Notes: generated by a model from the letters alone, not told the origin. A stretch of 64,000 nucleotides of DNA from Chitinophagaceae bacterium (GCA_947451935.1 CANGBH010000004.1:20948-84947); one strand, 5' to 3'. Positions 43,400-53,601 are shown, counted from the stretch's first letter. Translations and numbers: made by a program.

Positions 43400-44782
43400 G
43401 TGGCATTGATTAAAAGCATATCTGGAATTAGAGGAACAATTGGAGGAAAACCTGGCGAATCGCTTTCGCCATTGGATGTTGTCTTGTACACTTCAGCCTT
43501 TGGAAGAAGCATCATCACATCAAAAAATAAAAAAGTAGTAGTTGGCAGGGACGGTAGAATTAGTGGGCCCATGATTGCTCAACTTGTCAGCCAAACTCTT
43601 GTATCAATTGGAGCAGAAGTTATTGATCTTGGACTTTCAACGACACCAACAGTTGAATTTGCTGTAACCGCAGAAAATGCAGCAGGAGGAATTATCATTA
43701 CAGCGAGCCACAATCCTAAAGAATGGAATGCATTAAAATTACTCAATGAAAAAGGTGAGTTTATTAGTGCCGCGGATGGAGCTAAAATTTTAGCTGATGC
43801 AGAACAAGGAAATTTACATTTTGAAACAGTTGACAATCTAGGATCAATTACATACAACGACTCTTACATTGAAAAACACATTGAGGCAATCCTTCAATAC
43901 GAACTCGTAAACAAAAAAAGTATCGCTGAAAAAAAATTGAAGGTTGTTGTTGATGTCATTAATAGTACAGGTGCAATTTTTGTACCGGCATTGCTTAATA
44001 AATTAGGGATACCAGATACACATATTATTCTCCTAAATGGAGAAGTGAATGGAAAGTTTGCGCATAATCCAGAGCCACTTCCTCAACACCTAGGTCAATT
44101 GAGCGCTGCTGTAATCAGCCATAAAGCAGATATTGGCATTTCAGTAGATCCCGACGTAGATCGATTGGTCCTCGTTTGTGAAGATGGTTCAATGTTTGGC
44201 GAAGAGTATACGCTTGTAGCTGTAGCTGATTATGTATTGAGCAAACGAAAAGGAAATACGGTTAGCAACCTCTCTTCCTCAAAAGCATTAAAAGACATTA
44301 CAGAAAAGCACCAAGGTCAATACTACCCGGCTGCAGTAGGAGAAGTAAATGTTGTTGCCAAAATGAAAGAAGTAAATGCTGTGATTGGTGGCGAAGGCAA
44401 TGGTGGAATCATCGTGCCCGACTTTCACTATGGCAGGGATGCATTAATAGGCATCGCGTTAATCCTTTCACACCTAGCTGAATCAAAGAAAAGCCTCAAG
44501 CAATTAAGAAATAGCTACCCAGACTATTACATCAGTAAGAATAAAATTGAATTGAATGTTGGAGTAGACCTACAAGCCGTGTTTAACCAACTTAAAACAA
44601 AGTACAAATCAAATCCTATCAATACAATCGATGGGTTGCGTATTGAATTTGACAACGATTGGGTTCACCTCAGAGCAAGCAACACAGAACCTATCATACG
44701 AATCTATGCTGAGAGTAATTTTGAGAGGACTGCCGACAATATTGCAAATAGGCTAATCAAAGACATTCAAGAATTCTGTTAA
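43400..44782 (+). CDS. glmM: phosphoglucosamine mutase / phosphohexomutase
   Basis: 460 residues with a GTG start. Alpha-D-phosphohexomutase fold: substrate region ISGIRGTIGG, phosphoserine loop ITASHNPKEWNALK, metal-binding DPDVDRLVL, sugar loop GGEGNGGIIVPDFHYGRD and phosphate loop RASNTEPIIRIYAES. Converts glucosamine-6-phosphate to glucosamine-1-phosphate for UDP-GlcNAc synthesis; a broader phosphomannomutase/phosphoglucomutase role is possible. It is followed 42 bp later by a cysteine desulfurase with its own promoter. Confidence 0.92.
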   Translation: MALIKSISGIRGTIGGKPGESLSPLDVVLYTSAFGRSIITSKNKKVVVGRDGRISGPMIAQLVSQTLVSIGAEVIDLGLSTTPTVEFAVTAENAAGGIIITASHNPKEWNALKLLNEKGEFISAADGAKILADAEQGNLHFETVDNLGSITYNDSYIEKHIEAILQYELVNKKSIAEKKLKVVVDVINSTGAIFVPALLNKLGIPDTHIILLNGEVNGKFAHNPEPLPQHLGQLSAAVISHKADIGISVDPDVDRLVLVCEDGSMFGEEYTLVAVADYVLSKRKGNTVSNLSSSKALKDITEKHQGQYYPAAVGEVNVVAKMKEVNAVIGGEGNGGIIVPDFHYGRDALIGIALILSHLAESKKSLKQLRNSYPDYYISKNKIELNVGVDLQAVFNQLKTKYKSNPINTIDGLRIEFDNDWVHLRASNTEPIIRIYAESNFERTADNIANRLIKDIQEFC

Positions 44783-44793
44783 GCCATAATTAG

Positions 44794-44801
44794 TATATTT
44801 G
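44794..44801 (+). promoter_or_regulatory. -7 element of the cysteine desulfurase gene
   Basis: TATATTTG, 23 nt before the ATG at 44825. Confidence 0.55.
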
Positions 44802-44824
44802 CAGCTCACGGAAGGCAATCGATT

Positions 44825-45952
44825 ATGGCGTCTAGAATATACTTTGATAACGCAGCTACTACAGCGATAGACCCCATTGTACTTGAGGCAATGATGCCTT
44901 TTTTAACCAATCATTTTGGCAATCCCTCCTCCATCTACTCTTATGGAAGGGAAACAAGAAACGCAATAGAAAAATCCAGAAAATCAGTTGCTGAAATATT
45001 ATCTGCACATCCTTCAGAAATTTTTTTTACTAGCGGAGGTACCGAGAGTAGTAATACAGCTATCAATGCAGCAATAAGAGACTTGGGCTGCACTAGAATA
45101 ATTACGTCTAAAATTGAACATCACGCTACACTACACACCTGTGTTTTTTTAGCCCATAAATACAATATTCCCATTGAATATGTTTCGCTTTTACCTGATG
45201 GTCATATTGACTTAATCGACCTGGAAAAAAAACTAACCGGTAGTAATAAAAAAACATTAATAAGCTTAATGCATGCCAATAATGAAATTGGTAACATTAC
45301 AGACATAGATCAAGTTGGACAACTTGCAAAAAAGCACCATGCTGTCTTTCATGCTGACACAGTTCAAACTGTAGGACATTTTCCAATTAACCTTAATAAA
45401 ACACAGGTGGATTTTATCACTGGATCTGCTCATAAATTTCATGGTCCAAAAGGAGTCGGAATATTATACATCAATTCGTCGACTCAAATCCCTCCACTGA
45501 TTCATGGAGGTGGGCAAGAGAGAAATATGCGGGCAGGAACAGAAAACATTTATGGCATTGTTGGATTTGCCAAGGCACTTGAATTAGCTACAACTAATCA
45601 TCAAACAGATCGCAACTATATAGCAAGCATAAAATCATACCTTCAAGATTCATTAATAGAAAAAGTTAGCGGCCTCACATTCAACGGAGATCAAGCTGGT
45701 AATTCCTTATACACTGTGCTGAATGTAGGCTTCCCTAAAAATGAAAAATCAGAAATGCTTCTATTAAACCTTGATGTAAATCATATTTGTGTATCAGGAG
45801 GAAGTGCCTGCAGCAGTGGCGCTGATCAAGGATCTCATGTTATTCAAGCAATTGGAAACAACGAAAAAATGAATGTTCGTTTTTCATTCAGCAAGTTGAA
45901 CACAAAAGAGGAAGTAGACGTCCTAATGAATTTATTAATAGGCCTTGTGTAA
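44825..45952 (+). CDS. cysteine desulfurase, NifS/IscS family
   Basis: 375 residues. PLP enzyme that takes sulfur from cysteine. YFDNAATTAID at the N-terminus, FTSGGTESSNTAI, HADTVQTVGHFPI, the PLP Lys in GSAHKFHGPKGVG, and the persulfide Cys in SGGSACSSGAD with the short class I-like loop. No IscU/IscA genes are adjacent, so the sulfur acceptor (Fe-S clusters or tRNA thiolation) cannot be deduced. Confidence 0.93.
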   Translation: MASRIYFDNAATTAIDPIVLEAMMPFLTNHFGNPSSIYSYGRETRNAIEKSRKSVAEILSAHPSEIFFTSGGTESSNTAINAAIRDLGCTRIITSKIEHHATLHTCVFLAHKYNIPIEYVSLLPDGHIDLIDLEKKLTGSNKKTLISLMHANNEIGNITDIDQVGQLAKKHHAVFHADTVQTVGHFPINLNKTQVDFITGSAHKFHGPKGVGILYINSSTQIPPLIHGGGQERNMRAGTENIYGIVGFAKALELATTNHQTDRNYIASIKSYLQDSLIEKVSGLTFNGDQAGNSLYTVLNVGFPKNEKSEMLLLNLDVNHICVSGGSACSSGADQGSHVIQAIGNNEKMNVRFSFSKLNTKEEVDVLMNLLIGLV

Positions 45953-46009
45953 GCACCCTTTTAGTTTTATTATCTCAATTATTTTAACTCATTTTAAACG
46001 AACAGCATC

Positions 46010-47050
46010 ATGACATACAAAGTCAATCAGAAAACCTTACGCATAACATTTCAATCATTTTTCATCCTACTTTTCATCAACCTATTTTTGGTTAACGAAA
46101 TAAATGCACAAGACAATACATGGGCCGAAAAACTTGGATTTCCGAAGGGTAAAAGAATTGTAATCCTACATGTTGATGATGTAGGAATGAGTGTTGAATC
46201 AAATGAAGGAGCAATTCAAAGTATGACCAACGGAGTTGCAAACTCTTGCTCCATCATGATGCCTTGCCCTTGGGTATCCGGCTACTTCCACTTTTTGAAA
46301 GATAATCCCGAAACAGACGCAGGTCTGCATTTAACCTTAACATCTGAATGGAATGACTATCGTTGGGGGCCACTCAGTGGTAAAAAAAATGTTCCAGGCT
46401 TAGTAGATTCAGAAGGTGCCCTATGGGGAACAGTAGAAGAGGTTGTTGAGCATGCCTCCCCAGATGAAGTAGAACAAGAGATAAAAGCTCAAATAGATCG
46501 ATGCCTTACCATGGGATTTACACCAACGCATTTAGATTCACACATGGGTACGCTGTTTGCTACCCATGCATTTATCCAACGTTATGTAAAAGTTGGAATT
46601 GAATACAGTATACCCATCATGTTTCCCGCAGGACATAATACACTCATAGCAGAAGAATTAAAATCAACTGCAGCAGATATGAAGATGGCAAAGGAAGTGG
46701 GGATAGCCCTTTGGAATGCAGGCCTTCCTGTTATAGATGACCTTCATAACACTAGTTATTCGTTGAAATTACCCAATGGAGCAAAGCCTACTACTGATAA
46801 CATTAGAAAAAGTAAGACTGCCTTTTACATCAATGCACTCAAAGAGGTTAAGCCAGGCATCACCTACATGATCATGCATTGCAATACTCCGTCTGAACAT
46901 TTTGGAAAAATTTCAGGATCTGGACAAACGAGAACAGGTGATTACCTTGCTATGACGGATCCTAAACTTAGAAAATTCATTGCAGACGAAGGCATCATTC
47001 TTACAACCATGAAAGAACTGATGGAAAGAAGAAAAAAAATCAAGAACTAA
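46010..47050 (+). CDS. exported ChbG/YdjC-family carbohydrate deacetylase-like protein
   Basis: 346 residues with an N-terminal signal peptide (FILLFINLFLVNEINAQ). Metal-binding motifs VILHVDDVGMSVESNEG (Asp pair), DAGLHLTLTSEW and PTHLDSHMGTLFATHAF (His-x-x-Asp-x-His type) define the YdjC/ChbG fold, which deacetylates chitooligosaccharides. Export suggests action on periplasmic oligosaccharides. It converges on mutS 6 bp away. Confidence 0.87.
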   Translation: MTYKVNQKTLRITFQSFFILLFINLFLVNEINAQDNTWAEKLGFPKGKRIVILHVDDVGMSVESNEGAIQSMTNGVANSCSIMMPCPWVSGYFHFLKDNPETDAGLHLTLTSEWNDYRWGPLSGKKNVPGLVDSEGALWGTVEEVVEHASPDEVEQEIKAQIDRCLTMGFTPTHLDSHMGTLFATHAFIQRYVKVGIEYSIPIMFPAGHNTLIAEELKSTAADMKMAKEVGIALWNAGLPVIDDLHNTSYSLKLPNGAKPTTDNIRKSKTAFYINALKEVKPGITYMIMHCNTPSEHFGKISGSGQTRTGDYLAMTDPKLRKFIADEGIILTTMKELMERRKKIKN

Positions 47051-47056
47051 ATTGAG

Positions 47057-49651
47057 CTAGTTTATTTTCTTCTTGATATCATTCAAAATATTCAATGCAT
47101 CTATTGGCGTTAGCATATTGATATCAACTTTGGTAATTAAATCCCTGATTTCGTCAAATACCTCAGTATGTGCGTCAAATATTGAAAGCTGAATCTTTGG
47201 CAAATCTGTGTTATCTGAAACTAGAGATGATGATCCAGCTTGCTTCTTTTCAAGCTCTACTAAAATGGAAGAAGCTCGTTGAATCAAATTAGTCGGCAAC
47301 CCAGCCATACGAGCAACATGGATCCCAAAGCTATGCGTACTTCCACCAGGTGCTAACTTTCGTAGAAAAATAATCTTATTCTCAATCTCCTTGTGTGTAA
47401 TATGAAAATTCTTAACACGCGGCAAATAACCCTCCAAATCATTCATCTCATGATAATGTGTTGCAAAAAGTGTTTTAGGTCGTAATGGAGAATCGTGTAA
47501 AAATTCTGCAATACTACAGGCAATAGAAATACCATCATAGGTTGAAGTTCCTCTTCCGATTTCATCCAACAAAACAAGACTTCTCGAAGAAATATTATTT
47601 ACAATGCTAGCCGTCTCATTCATTTCTACCATAAATGTAGACTCTCCACCACTCAAGTTATCTGATGCACCAACGCGTGTAAATATTTTATCTGTAATAG
47701 GAATAGATGCCGATGAGGCGGGAACATAGCTTCCTATATGTGCCATCAAGGTGATGATAGCAGTTTGCCTCAATAAGGCACTCTTACCACTCATATTTGG
47801 ACCAGTCAGAATAATGAGTTGGCAATGATCTTGATCAAGATTGATGTCATTTGAAATATATGTATCTCCTGAAGCCAAAATATTTTCAATCACTGGATGT
47901 CTCCCACTCTTTATGGTTAATGACTGCTCTTGATGCAACTGAGGTTTACAGTATCCAAACGTTTTTGCATTATTGGCAAAACAACAAAGGCAATCAATGA
48001 TAGCAAGGATATTAGCATTGAGCTGCATTTGAGCAATGTAATCCTGTAATTCAGTCAACAATTTATCGTAGATACGTGCTTCAATTTGAAGCATTTTTTC
48101 TTCCGCACCCATAATTTTTTCTTCATATCCTTTTAACTCAGTGGTGATGTAACGCTCACCATTTGTAAGGGTTTGTTTTCGTATCCACTCTGGAGGAACT
48201 TTGCTTTTCTGGGAATTACTTACTTCTAAAAAATAACCAAACACATTATTGAAACCAATCTTCAGTGTATTAATACCGGTTGCCAAGGCCTCTCGTTGTT
48301 GAATTTGGACCAATACGTTTTTCCCTCCTGTAGCAAGGTCTCTATACTGATCAAGGTCCTCATCAATTCCAGGGGAGATATATCCTCCTTTTGCAGTTTG
48401 GGCAGGAGCATCATCTGCTATTTCACGGGAGATCTTTTCTTGGATATATGCACATGGATTCAAGTTATCAGCCAACCTAGACAAGTGATCATTTGAGAAT
48501 TCACCTTCATAGGCTTTTATCACTTGAATCTTTTGAAGACCGCGAGCAAGTTGTTGCAACTCCCTCGGACTTATTTTTTTTGAAGGAATCTTACTAACCA
48601 ATCGTTCAATGTCGCCACAAGCTTTAATGCATTGACTGACTTTCTCCACCCACTCTTCATGCTTCATCAAATCATCCACTAAATCAAGACGTTCATTAAT
48701 TTTTTGAATATCCACCAAAGGCATCAAAATCCAACGACGCAATAATCTTGCACCCATTGCGGAAACCGTATTATCTAATGTCTGAATTAATGTTTTACCA
48801 TCTTCTGCAGCAGCCCGAACAAGTTCGAGGTTGCGAATCGTAAATTGGTCCATCCACAAATACTCATCTTTATTTATACGATGAATGCCAGAAATGTGAT
48901 GGACATTGGGATGCACGGTATCTTTTAGATAATGTAAAATAGCACCTGCCGCAGTAACTCCATCATTAAAATCATCAATTCCAAAGCCCTTTAATGAATG
49001 CGTACCAAACTGCTTCAATAAACTTTCTTCTGCATAACGATTATCGAATACCCAAGGATCCAGACAATAGGTATAAAATTTCTTGCCATACAACTCTGAA
49101 AAAAGATCTTGTTTTCCTTTTTGGAAAATTACTTCTGCCGGCTGAAATGTTTGAAGTAGTTTATCAATGTATTCACTGTCGCCCTGGGCTACAAAAAACT
49201 CTCCAGTAGAAATATCCAGAAATGATACGCCATTTAATACCTCTCCAAAATGAATGCCGGCCAAAAAATTATTGCTCTTATTCTCAAGCAATTTATCATT
49301 AGTTGCTAACCCAGGTGTCACCATCTCAGTAACCCCACGCTTCACAATACCTTTGACCGTTTTGGGGTCCTCAAGCTGATCACAAATGGCCACGCGAAAT
49401 CCTGCTTTGACCAATTTATGCAAATAGGTATCCAACGAATGATGTGGGAATCCAGCTAATTCAAGAGATGAAGCAGCTCCATTATTTCGCTTAGTAAGTG
49501 TTATGCCCAATATAGAGGAAGCCTTAACAGCATCATCACCAAAGGTTTCATAAAAATCCCCAACCCTAAACAAGAGAATAGCATCGGGATATTTTTGCTT
49601 GATTGCCCCATGCTGTTGCATTAAAGGCGTTTCACTTACGTTTTTTGTCAT
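47057..49651 (-). CDS. mutS: DNA mismatch repair protein MutS
   Basis: 864 residues from the ATG of MTKNVSETPLM. Mismatch-binding domain with the Phe-x-Glu wedge (FRVGDFYETFGDDA), connector and lever domains, ATPase Walker A LTGPNMSGKSALLRQ, Walker B VLLDEIGRGTSTYDG and the STYDG/HYHE motifs, and a C-terminal helix-turn-helix. Recognises mispairs and recruits MutL. The track start (49678) is a TTG in the promoter and is replaced by the ATG 27 bp later. Confidence 0.97.
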   Translation of the reverse strand: MTKNVSETPLMQQHGAIKQKYPDAILLFRVGDFYETFGDDAVKASSILGITLTKRNNGAASSLELAGFPHHSLDTYLHKLVKAGFRVAICDQLEDPKTVKGIVKRGVTEMVTPGLATNDKLLENKSNNFLAGIHFGEVLNGVSFLDISTGEFFVAQGDSEYIDKLLQTFQPAEVIFQKGKQDLFSELYGKKFYTYCLDPWVFDNRYAEESLLKQFGTHSLKGFGIDDFNDGVTAAGAILHYLKDTVHPNVHHISGIHRINKDEYLWMDQFTIRNLELVRAAAEDGKTLIQTLDNTVSAMGARLLRRWILMPLVDIQKINERLDLVDDLMKHEEWVEKVSQCIKACGDIERLVSKIPSKKISPRELQQLARGLQKIQVIKAYEGEFSNDHLSRLADNLNPCAYIQEKISREIADDAPAQTAKGGYISPGIDEDLDQYRDLATGGKNVLVQIQQREALATGINTLKIGFNNVFGYFLEVSNSQKSKVPPEWIRKQTLTNGERYITTELKGYEEKIMGAEEKMLQIEARIYDKLLTELQDYIAQMQLNANILAIIDCLCCFANNAKTFGYCKPQLHQEQSLTIKSGRHPVIENILASGDTYISNDINLDQDHCQLIILTGPNMSGKSALLRQTAIITLMAHIGSYVPASSASIPITDKIFTRVGASDNLSGGESTFMVEMNETASIVNNISSRSLVLLDEIGRGTSTYDGISIACSIAEFLHDSPLRPKTLFATHYHEMNDLEGYLPRVKNFHITHKEIENKIIFLRKLAPGGSTHSFGIHVARMAGLPTNLIQRASSILVELEKKQAGSSSLVSDNTDLPKIQLSIFDAHTEVFDEIRDLITKVDINMLTPIDALNILNDIKKKIN

Positions 49652-49675
49652 ATATATCAACCTTCTGAAGAAAAT

Positions 49676-49683
49676 CAAAAGTA
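49676..49683 (-). promoter_or_regulatory. -7 element of mutS
   Basis: TACTTTTG on the minus strand fits TAnnTTTG, 24 nt before the chosen ATG. It contains the TTG the ORF track used as the start. Confidence 0.5.
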
Positions 49684-49804
49684 CGAAAGCAAATGATTCA
49701 GAAGAAGAACTAAAATACAGCTAAGATTAGAGAAAAAACGTCAAAAATTACTCTTCCCTTGATCTATCTGAAATACAAGATTCCTTCACATATGATTTAG
49801 GTCA

Positions 49805-49835
49805 TTTGTCGAGCTACAAACACCCCATATCTTTC
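49805..49835 (+). promoter_or_regulatory. promoter of the phospholipase D-family gene
   Basis: TTTG (49805-49808), 19-nt spacer, TATCTTTC (49828-49835; last base differs from TAnnTTTG), 10 nt before the ATG at 49846. Confidence 0.55.
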
Positions 49836-49845
49836 CGCCCTACCT

Positions 49846-51036
49846 ATGTATTCCAATAGCAAAATAAAATCAGCCTATACCTTTCACAATACCGTAGAAC
49901 TCCTAAAGGGTGGATCACCCTATTTTTCTACATTAATTGAGCTAATCGATAATGCTACATCTTCCCTTCAAATGCAATTTTACATTTATGAAGATGATGC
50001 GACGGGAATTGATATTGCAAATCATCTAATCCAAGCCGCACACAGAGGAGTTATTGTACAAATTTTACTTGATGGGTATGCGTCACGAAAACTCTCGCAA
50101 AACTTCAAAAAAAAACTCAGAAGCAACGGAATCAGATTGCGCTTTTTTGAACCAATCTTGAAGAGTAAGAAATTTTACTTTGGCAGAAGACTTCACCATA
50201 AAATTGTTGTGGCAGATGGACAAAGAGCATTGGTTGGAGGGATTAATATATCAGATCGATACAATGATACTCCAGGACAATCAGCCTGGCTAGATTGGGC
50301 GATTTATGTGAAAGGCGAGGCAGCATATGAGTTATACAAAATCTGTGATCAATTTTATTCAAAAACCAGTGAAGAGAATATAATCCTAGATAAAGAGGCC
50401 ATAATGAAGGCTACTGACTTAAAGACCAATATCCCTCTACGAATACGAAGGAATGACTGGGTAATGAATAAAAATGAAATATCAGCTAGCTATATGAACA
50501 TGTTCAAACAAGCAGAACATTCAATCATCATCATGTCTAGTTATTTTATTCCTGGCGCTTTTTTCAAACGCAATATTCTTAAAGCCTTAAGCAGAGGAAT
50601 AAGCATAAAGTTAATCCTTGCAGGTATTTCAGATGTTGGTATTGCTAAATATGCAGAAAAATATCTCTATCGCTGGGCGATTAGACATGGAATAGAAATC
50701 TATGAATACAAGCGCAATATTTTACATGGTAAAATAGCAGTATCAGACAATCGCTTTGTTACAGTGGGTTCGTACAACATAAATGATATTAGTGCACTTG
50801 CTTCAATAGAGCTTAATATAGATGTAGAAAATAAAGAATTTGCAACAAGCGTAAGTCAAACTCTTACACACATCATCGAAAACGAATGTGAACGGGTGAG
50901 TCCAAACAAAGCAATTAGATCCTTCTCGCTACTTGAAAAGTTAACACACTGGTTCTCTTACGAGCTGTTTCGAATGATATTTACACTGTTCACCTTTTAC
51001 TTTAGAAAAAATAGACGATCCTCACAGCTCTATTAA
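49846..51036 (+). CDS. phospholipase D-family protein, cardiolipin synthase-like
   Basis: 396 residues with two HKD motifs: HHKIVVADGQRALVGGINI (first) and HGKIAVSDNRFVTVGSYNI (second). It resembles ClsB-type enzymes that join two phosphatidylglycerol molecules (or PG and another lipid) into cardiolipin, without the two N-terminal membrane helices of ClsA. The C-terminus has a basic, amphipathic hydrophobic segment (YELFRMIFTLFTFYFRKNRR) that may bind the membrane. Confidence 0.88.
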   Translation: MYSNSKIKSAYTFHNTVELLKGGSPYFSTLIELIDNATSSLQMQFYIYEDDATGIDIANHLIQAAHRGVIVQILLDGYASRKLSQNFKKKLRSNGIRLRFFEPILKSKKFYFGRRLHHKIVVADGQRALVGGINISDRYNDTPGQSAWLDWAIYVKGEAAYELYKICDQFYSKTSEENIILDKEAIMKATDLKTNIPLRIRRNDWVMNKNEISASYMNMFKQAEHSIIIMSSYFIPGAFFKRNILKALSRGISIKLILAGISDVGIAKYAEKYLYRWAIRHGIEIYEYKRNILHGKIAVSDNRFVTVGSYNINDISALASIELNIDVENKEFATSVSQTLTHIIENECERVSPNKAIRSFSLLEKLTHWFSYELFRMIFTLFTFYFRKNRRSSQLY

Positions 51037-51174
51037 GAAACAAAAAACACTATTTCATATAAAATAAAAAATCATTAAATATGATTTTTATCATTTCAAG
51101 CCATAACTAACATCATACTACAGTTCATCATCGGCGAATACCTTCATCCATTAAATTAACCAAAATGTTGTTTT

Positions 51175-51630
51175 ATGATGGGTGAATTGAATGAAATTCA
51201 AATTAATAATATCCTCTCAAGTCAGGTAATTGGCAGGCTGGCATGTTCTGATGGCAACTACCCTTACATCATTCCATTAACATATACATTTGATGGAAGT
51301 TTTATATATGGGCAAGTGTTAGAAGGAAAAAAGTTAGATATCATGCGAAAAAATCCAAATGTCTGTTTTCAAGTAGACAGCATCTTAGATATCTATAATT
51401 GGCAAAGTGTCATCCTCTATGGTCGATTCGAAGAACAACTTGGCGAGGATTTGTCAACAGCGAGAGATATACTTTTCTCTAGGGTTATGCCACTCATGAC
51501 AAGCTCTTCAGTACATCAACACGGTCATGCACAAACAATGGAAAACCCTGTTATTGATGATCATAGAATCAAACCTATTATGTTCAAAATCAGGATAAAT
51601 GAAAAGACAGGGAGGTTCCAAAAAGTATAA
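51175..51630 (+). CDS. pyridoxamine 5'-phosphate oxidase-related FMN-binding protein
   Basis: 151 residues with the split-barrel fold: IGRLACSDGNYPYIIPLTYTF followed by LEGKKLDIMRKNPNVCFQVD and SVILYGRFEEQ, typical of the PNPOx-like flavin-binding (NimA-like) group. The function of this particular branch is unknown; it may reduce or bind small aromatic compounds or act on quinones. Alone in its neighbourhood; the 266 bp after it show only weak inverted repeats. Confidence 0.82.
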   Translation: MMGELNEIQINNILSSQVIGRLACSDGNYPYIIPLTYTFDGSFIYGQVLEGKKLDIMRKNPNVCFQVDSILDIYNWQSVILYGRFEEQLGEDLSTARDILFSRVMPLMTSSSVHQHGHAQTMENPVIDDHRIKPIMFKIRINEKTGRFQKV

Positions 51631-51896
51631 GATCATTGTGGTGTCTTTACGTTTAGCAATAGCTAAGGGTTTCGCAAAATCCCTAACCATCTAGCAGAAC
51701 ACCATAGATGAATTTCACTAAAATCAATGACAATAAAATGATAATGAGTTAATTATGTATTACTTAAAATTAAATTTATAAAAAATAATATACAATTTCA
51801 ATCTACAAAATCGAAGTTTTATTACATTATGCCTTAGTTTTACACAGGAAAGTATACTTTTCGATACCATATTAAGGCTAAAGTACATCTGAAAAC

Positions 51897-52232
51897 ATGA
51901 CTTACAAACGTTTAAATAATATGACAGGCATGGACCCTGTTCTCAACAGGAGAATTTCTAGCATTTTTTTAAATGAATTTGAGGCATTTCGAAACACATT
52001 ATCCGAGCTACCAAACCATGAAAATGGAGATCCTTTTCAATTTAACCTTCACAAAATAAGACCAAGCTTAGTAATTTTTGAATTAGATAGTTTGATAAAA
52101 CTATACGATGCCCTTTCTGCCCGAAAAAGAGAAGGTGAAAAAATTACTCCTGAGGATCCAGATTTGATATTCGCATTGTCGGAAACGACAAAGCAAGTTG
52201 ATAGAGTTAGTGAGTTCTCAAACAATCTATAA
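51897..52232 (+). CDS. small HPt-like helical protein
   Basis: 111 residues, all-helical. FNLHKIRPSLVIFELDSLIKL, with His52 followed by a Lys, resembles the histidine-phosphotransfer consensus (HKxKxS type) seen in stand-alone HPt proteins of this phylum. It is convergent with a LuxR-type response regulator gene 3 bp away, which may be its partner. If the His is phosphorylated it would relay phosphate to such a regulator; this is inference. No other motif is seen. Confidence 0.6.
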   Translation: MTYKRLNNMTGMDPVLNRRISSIFLNEFEAFRNTLSELPNHENGDPFQFNLHKIRPSLVIFELDSLIKLYDALSARKREGEKITPEDPDLIFALSETTKQVDRVSEFSNNL

Positions 52233-52235
52233 CGC

Positions 52236-52895
52236 TTAGCCTCCCTTTCCACTATTACCATAATATTTATTAAATGCTTCTACTCTGTTATTCACTTGAA
52301 GCTTCTTATAAATATTATAAACATGTTTTCGAACTGTCTCTTGGCTGATGCCTAACTTAACAGCAATTTCTTTATACAATAATCCATTCACCAATTCTTC
52401 AAGAATCTCCCCTTCTCTAGCAGACAACTTTTCAGTTACTTCATTATTGACTTGGCTTTTCACTCTAAAACTAGCAACAACTTTACTGGCAATTTGACTA
52501 CTCATGGGAGCACCCCCATTATACAATTCTTTTATCGCGAGAAGAATATCATCTGGCTGTGTAGACTTAAGCAGATACCCACTAGCTCCCGCACTAAGGG
52601 CTTGAAAGATCTTTTCATCTTCATCGTGCACCGTGCACATGATGAATTGAACTTGAGGGCATTTCTGTTTTAAAACTCTAACAGCTTCGATACCAGAGAT
52701 TAGTCCCATGTCAATATCCATCAATACTACATCAGGTAAAATTGTTGGGATATTGGCTATTGCAGCTTCGCCAGAATCGTATGACGCAACAAGATCATAT
52801 CCAACACCATTACTCACCATCTGGCCAAAGGCATGCCGTAGAAAATGATTGTCCTCTACAACGCAAACCCTAATATGGTGGCCATACTTCTGCAT
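52236..52895 (-). CDS. LuxR-type (NarL-like) response regulator
   Basis: 219 residues from the ATG of MQKYGHHIRV. Receiver domain (VCVVEDNHFLRHAF, phospho-acceptor Asp in VLMDIDMGL, Lys in YLLKSTQPDD) and a C-terminal LuxR helix-turn-helix (LSAREGEILEELVNGLLYKEI, GISQETVRKHVYNIYKKL). No histidine kinase gene is adjacent; the HPt-like gene is convergent. The track start at 52901 is a TTG forming part of a -7-like TATACTTG. Confidence 0.93.
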   Translation of the reverse strand: MQKYGHHIRVCVVEDNHFLRHAFGQMVSNGVGYDLVASYDSGEAAIANIPTILPDVVLMDIDMGLISGIEAVRVLKQKCPQVQFIMCTVHDEDEKIFQALSAGASGYLLKSTQPDDILLAIKELYNGGAPMSSQIASKVVASFRVKSQVNNEVTEKLSAREGEILEELVNGLLYKEIAVKLGISQETVRKHVYNIYKKLQVNNRVEAFNKYYGNSGKGG

Positions 52896-52974
52896 ATGCA
52901 AGTATACACTAAGATTGAGATTTGGAAATATATAATTTGTAGTGAATCTGCATTATGTTCCACTTTAAGTATGT

Positions 52975-53601
52975 TTAGATAGGAACATACACAATAAACT
53001 TTTCCTGAAAGTATTCTTCAGGGAACAATGTCTGAATTTCAGTAACATGAGGACGAAGTCCAGAAACAACAATCTCTTCGGTTAAGTCGCCCCCTTTTAG
53101 ACAAATTAATCCATTCTTATAATCCTCTAACTTTCGTTCATTTCGCAATAACGGCTTTGCCCACTTCCACAAGTCTGCCAAAGGAGCTACCGCCCTTGAA
53201 ACAGCAAAATCAAATTTTCTTCCCACAATAGCCTCTGCACGGCCGTGACGAGCCTCTACATTTTTCAAGCCTATCGCATCGGCAACTTCACTCACTACTT
53301 TAATTTTTTTTGCAATTGAATCGGATAAATAAAAATTGACTTCAGGAAAAAAAATAGCTAACGGAATTCCAGGAAAGCCACCGCCAGTACCAATATCTAT
53401 TATATCCAACCCTTCACTCAATGGGAATTTTGCTGCAATAGATAGAGAATGCAATACATGACGTTCATATAAAGAATCGATGTCCTTTCGCGATATGACA
53501 TTTATTTTTTCATTCCATTCAGTATACAACGACTGAAGCTTTCTATACTGCGCTATTTGGTGATCTGTAAAGTCATCAAAATAGCTAAGAATTAATTCCA
53601 T
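52975..53601 (-). CDS. rsmG: 16S rRNA (guanine-527-N7)-methyltransferase
   Basis: 208 residues from the ATG of MELILSYFDDFT, the usual start for RsmG in this phylum; the track's 25-residue extension runs into the preceding glycosyltransferase gene. SAM-binding IDIGTGGGFPGIPLAIFFP, NVISRKDIDSLYERHVLHS and the KGG segment near the end are conserved. Overlaps the glycosyltransferase stop by about 10 bp. Confidence 0.94.
   Translation of the reverse strand: MELILSYFDDFTDHQIAQYRKLQSLYTEWNEKINVISRKDIDSLYERHVLHSLSIAAKFPLSEGLDIIDIGTGGGFPGIPLAIFFPEVNFYLSDSIAKKIKVVSEVADAIGLKNVEARHGRAEAIVGRKFDFAVSRAVAPLADLWKWAKPLLRNERKLEDYKNGLICLKGGDLTEEIVVSGLRPHVTEIQTLFPEEYFQEKFIVYVPI

Noticed and set aside
51631-51896. 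Terminator or small gene after the FMN-binding protein
   Set aside because: Only imperfect short inverted repeats (around CTAAGGG and CCCTAA) and no U-tract or convincing ORF.
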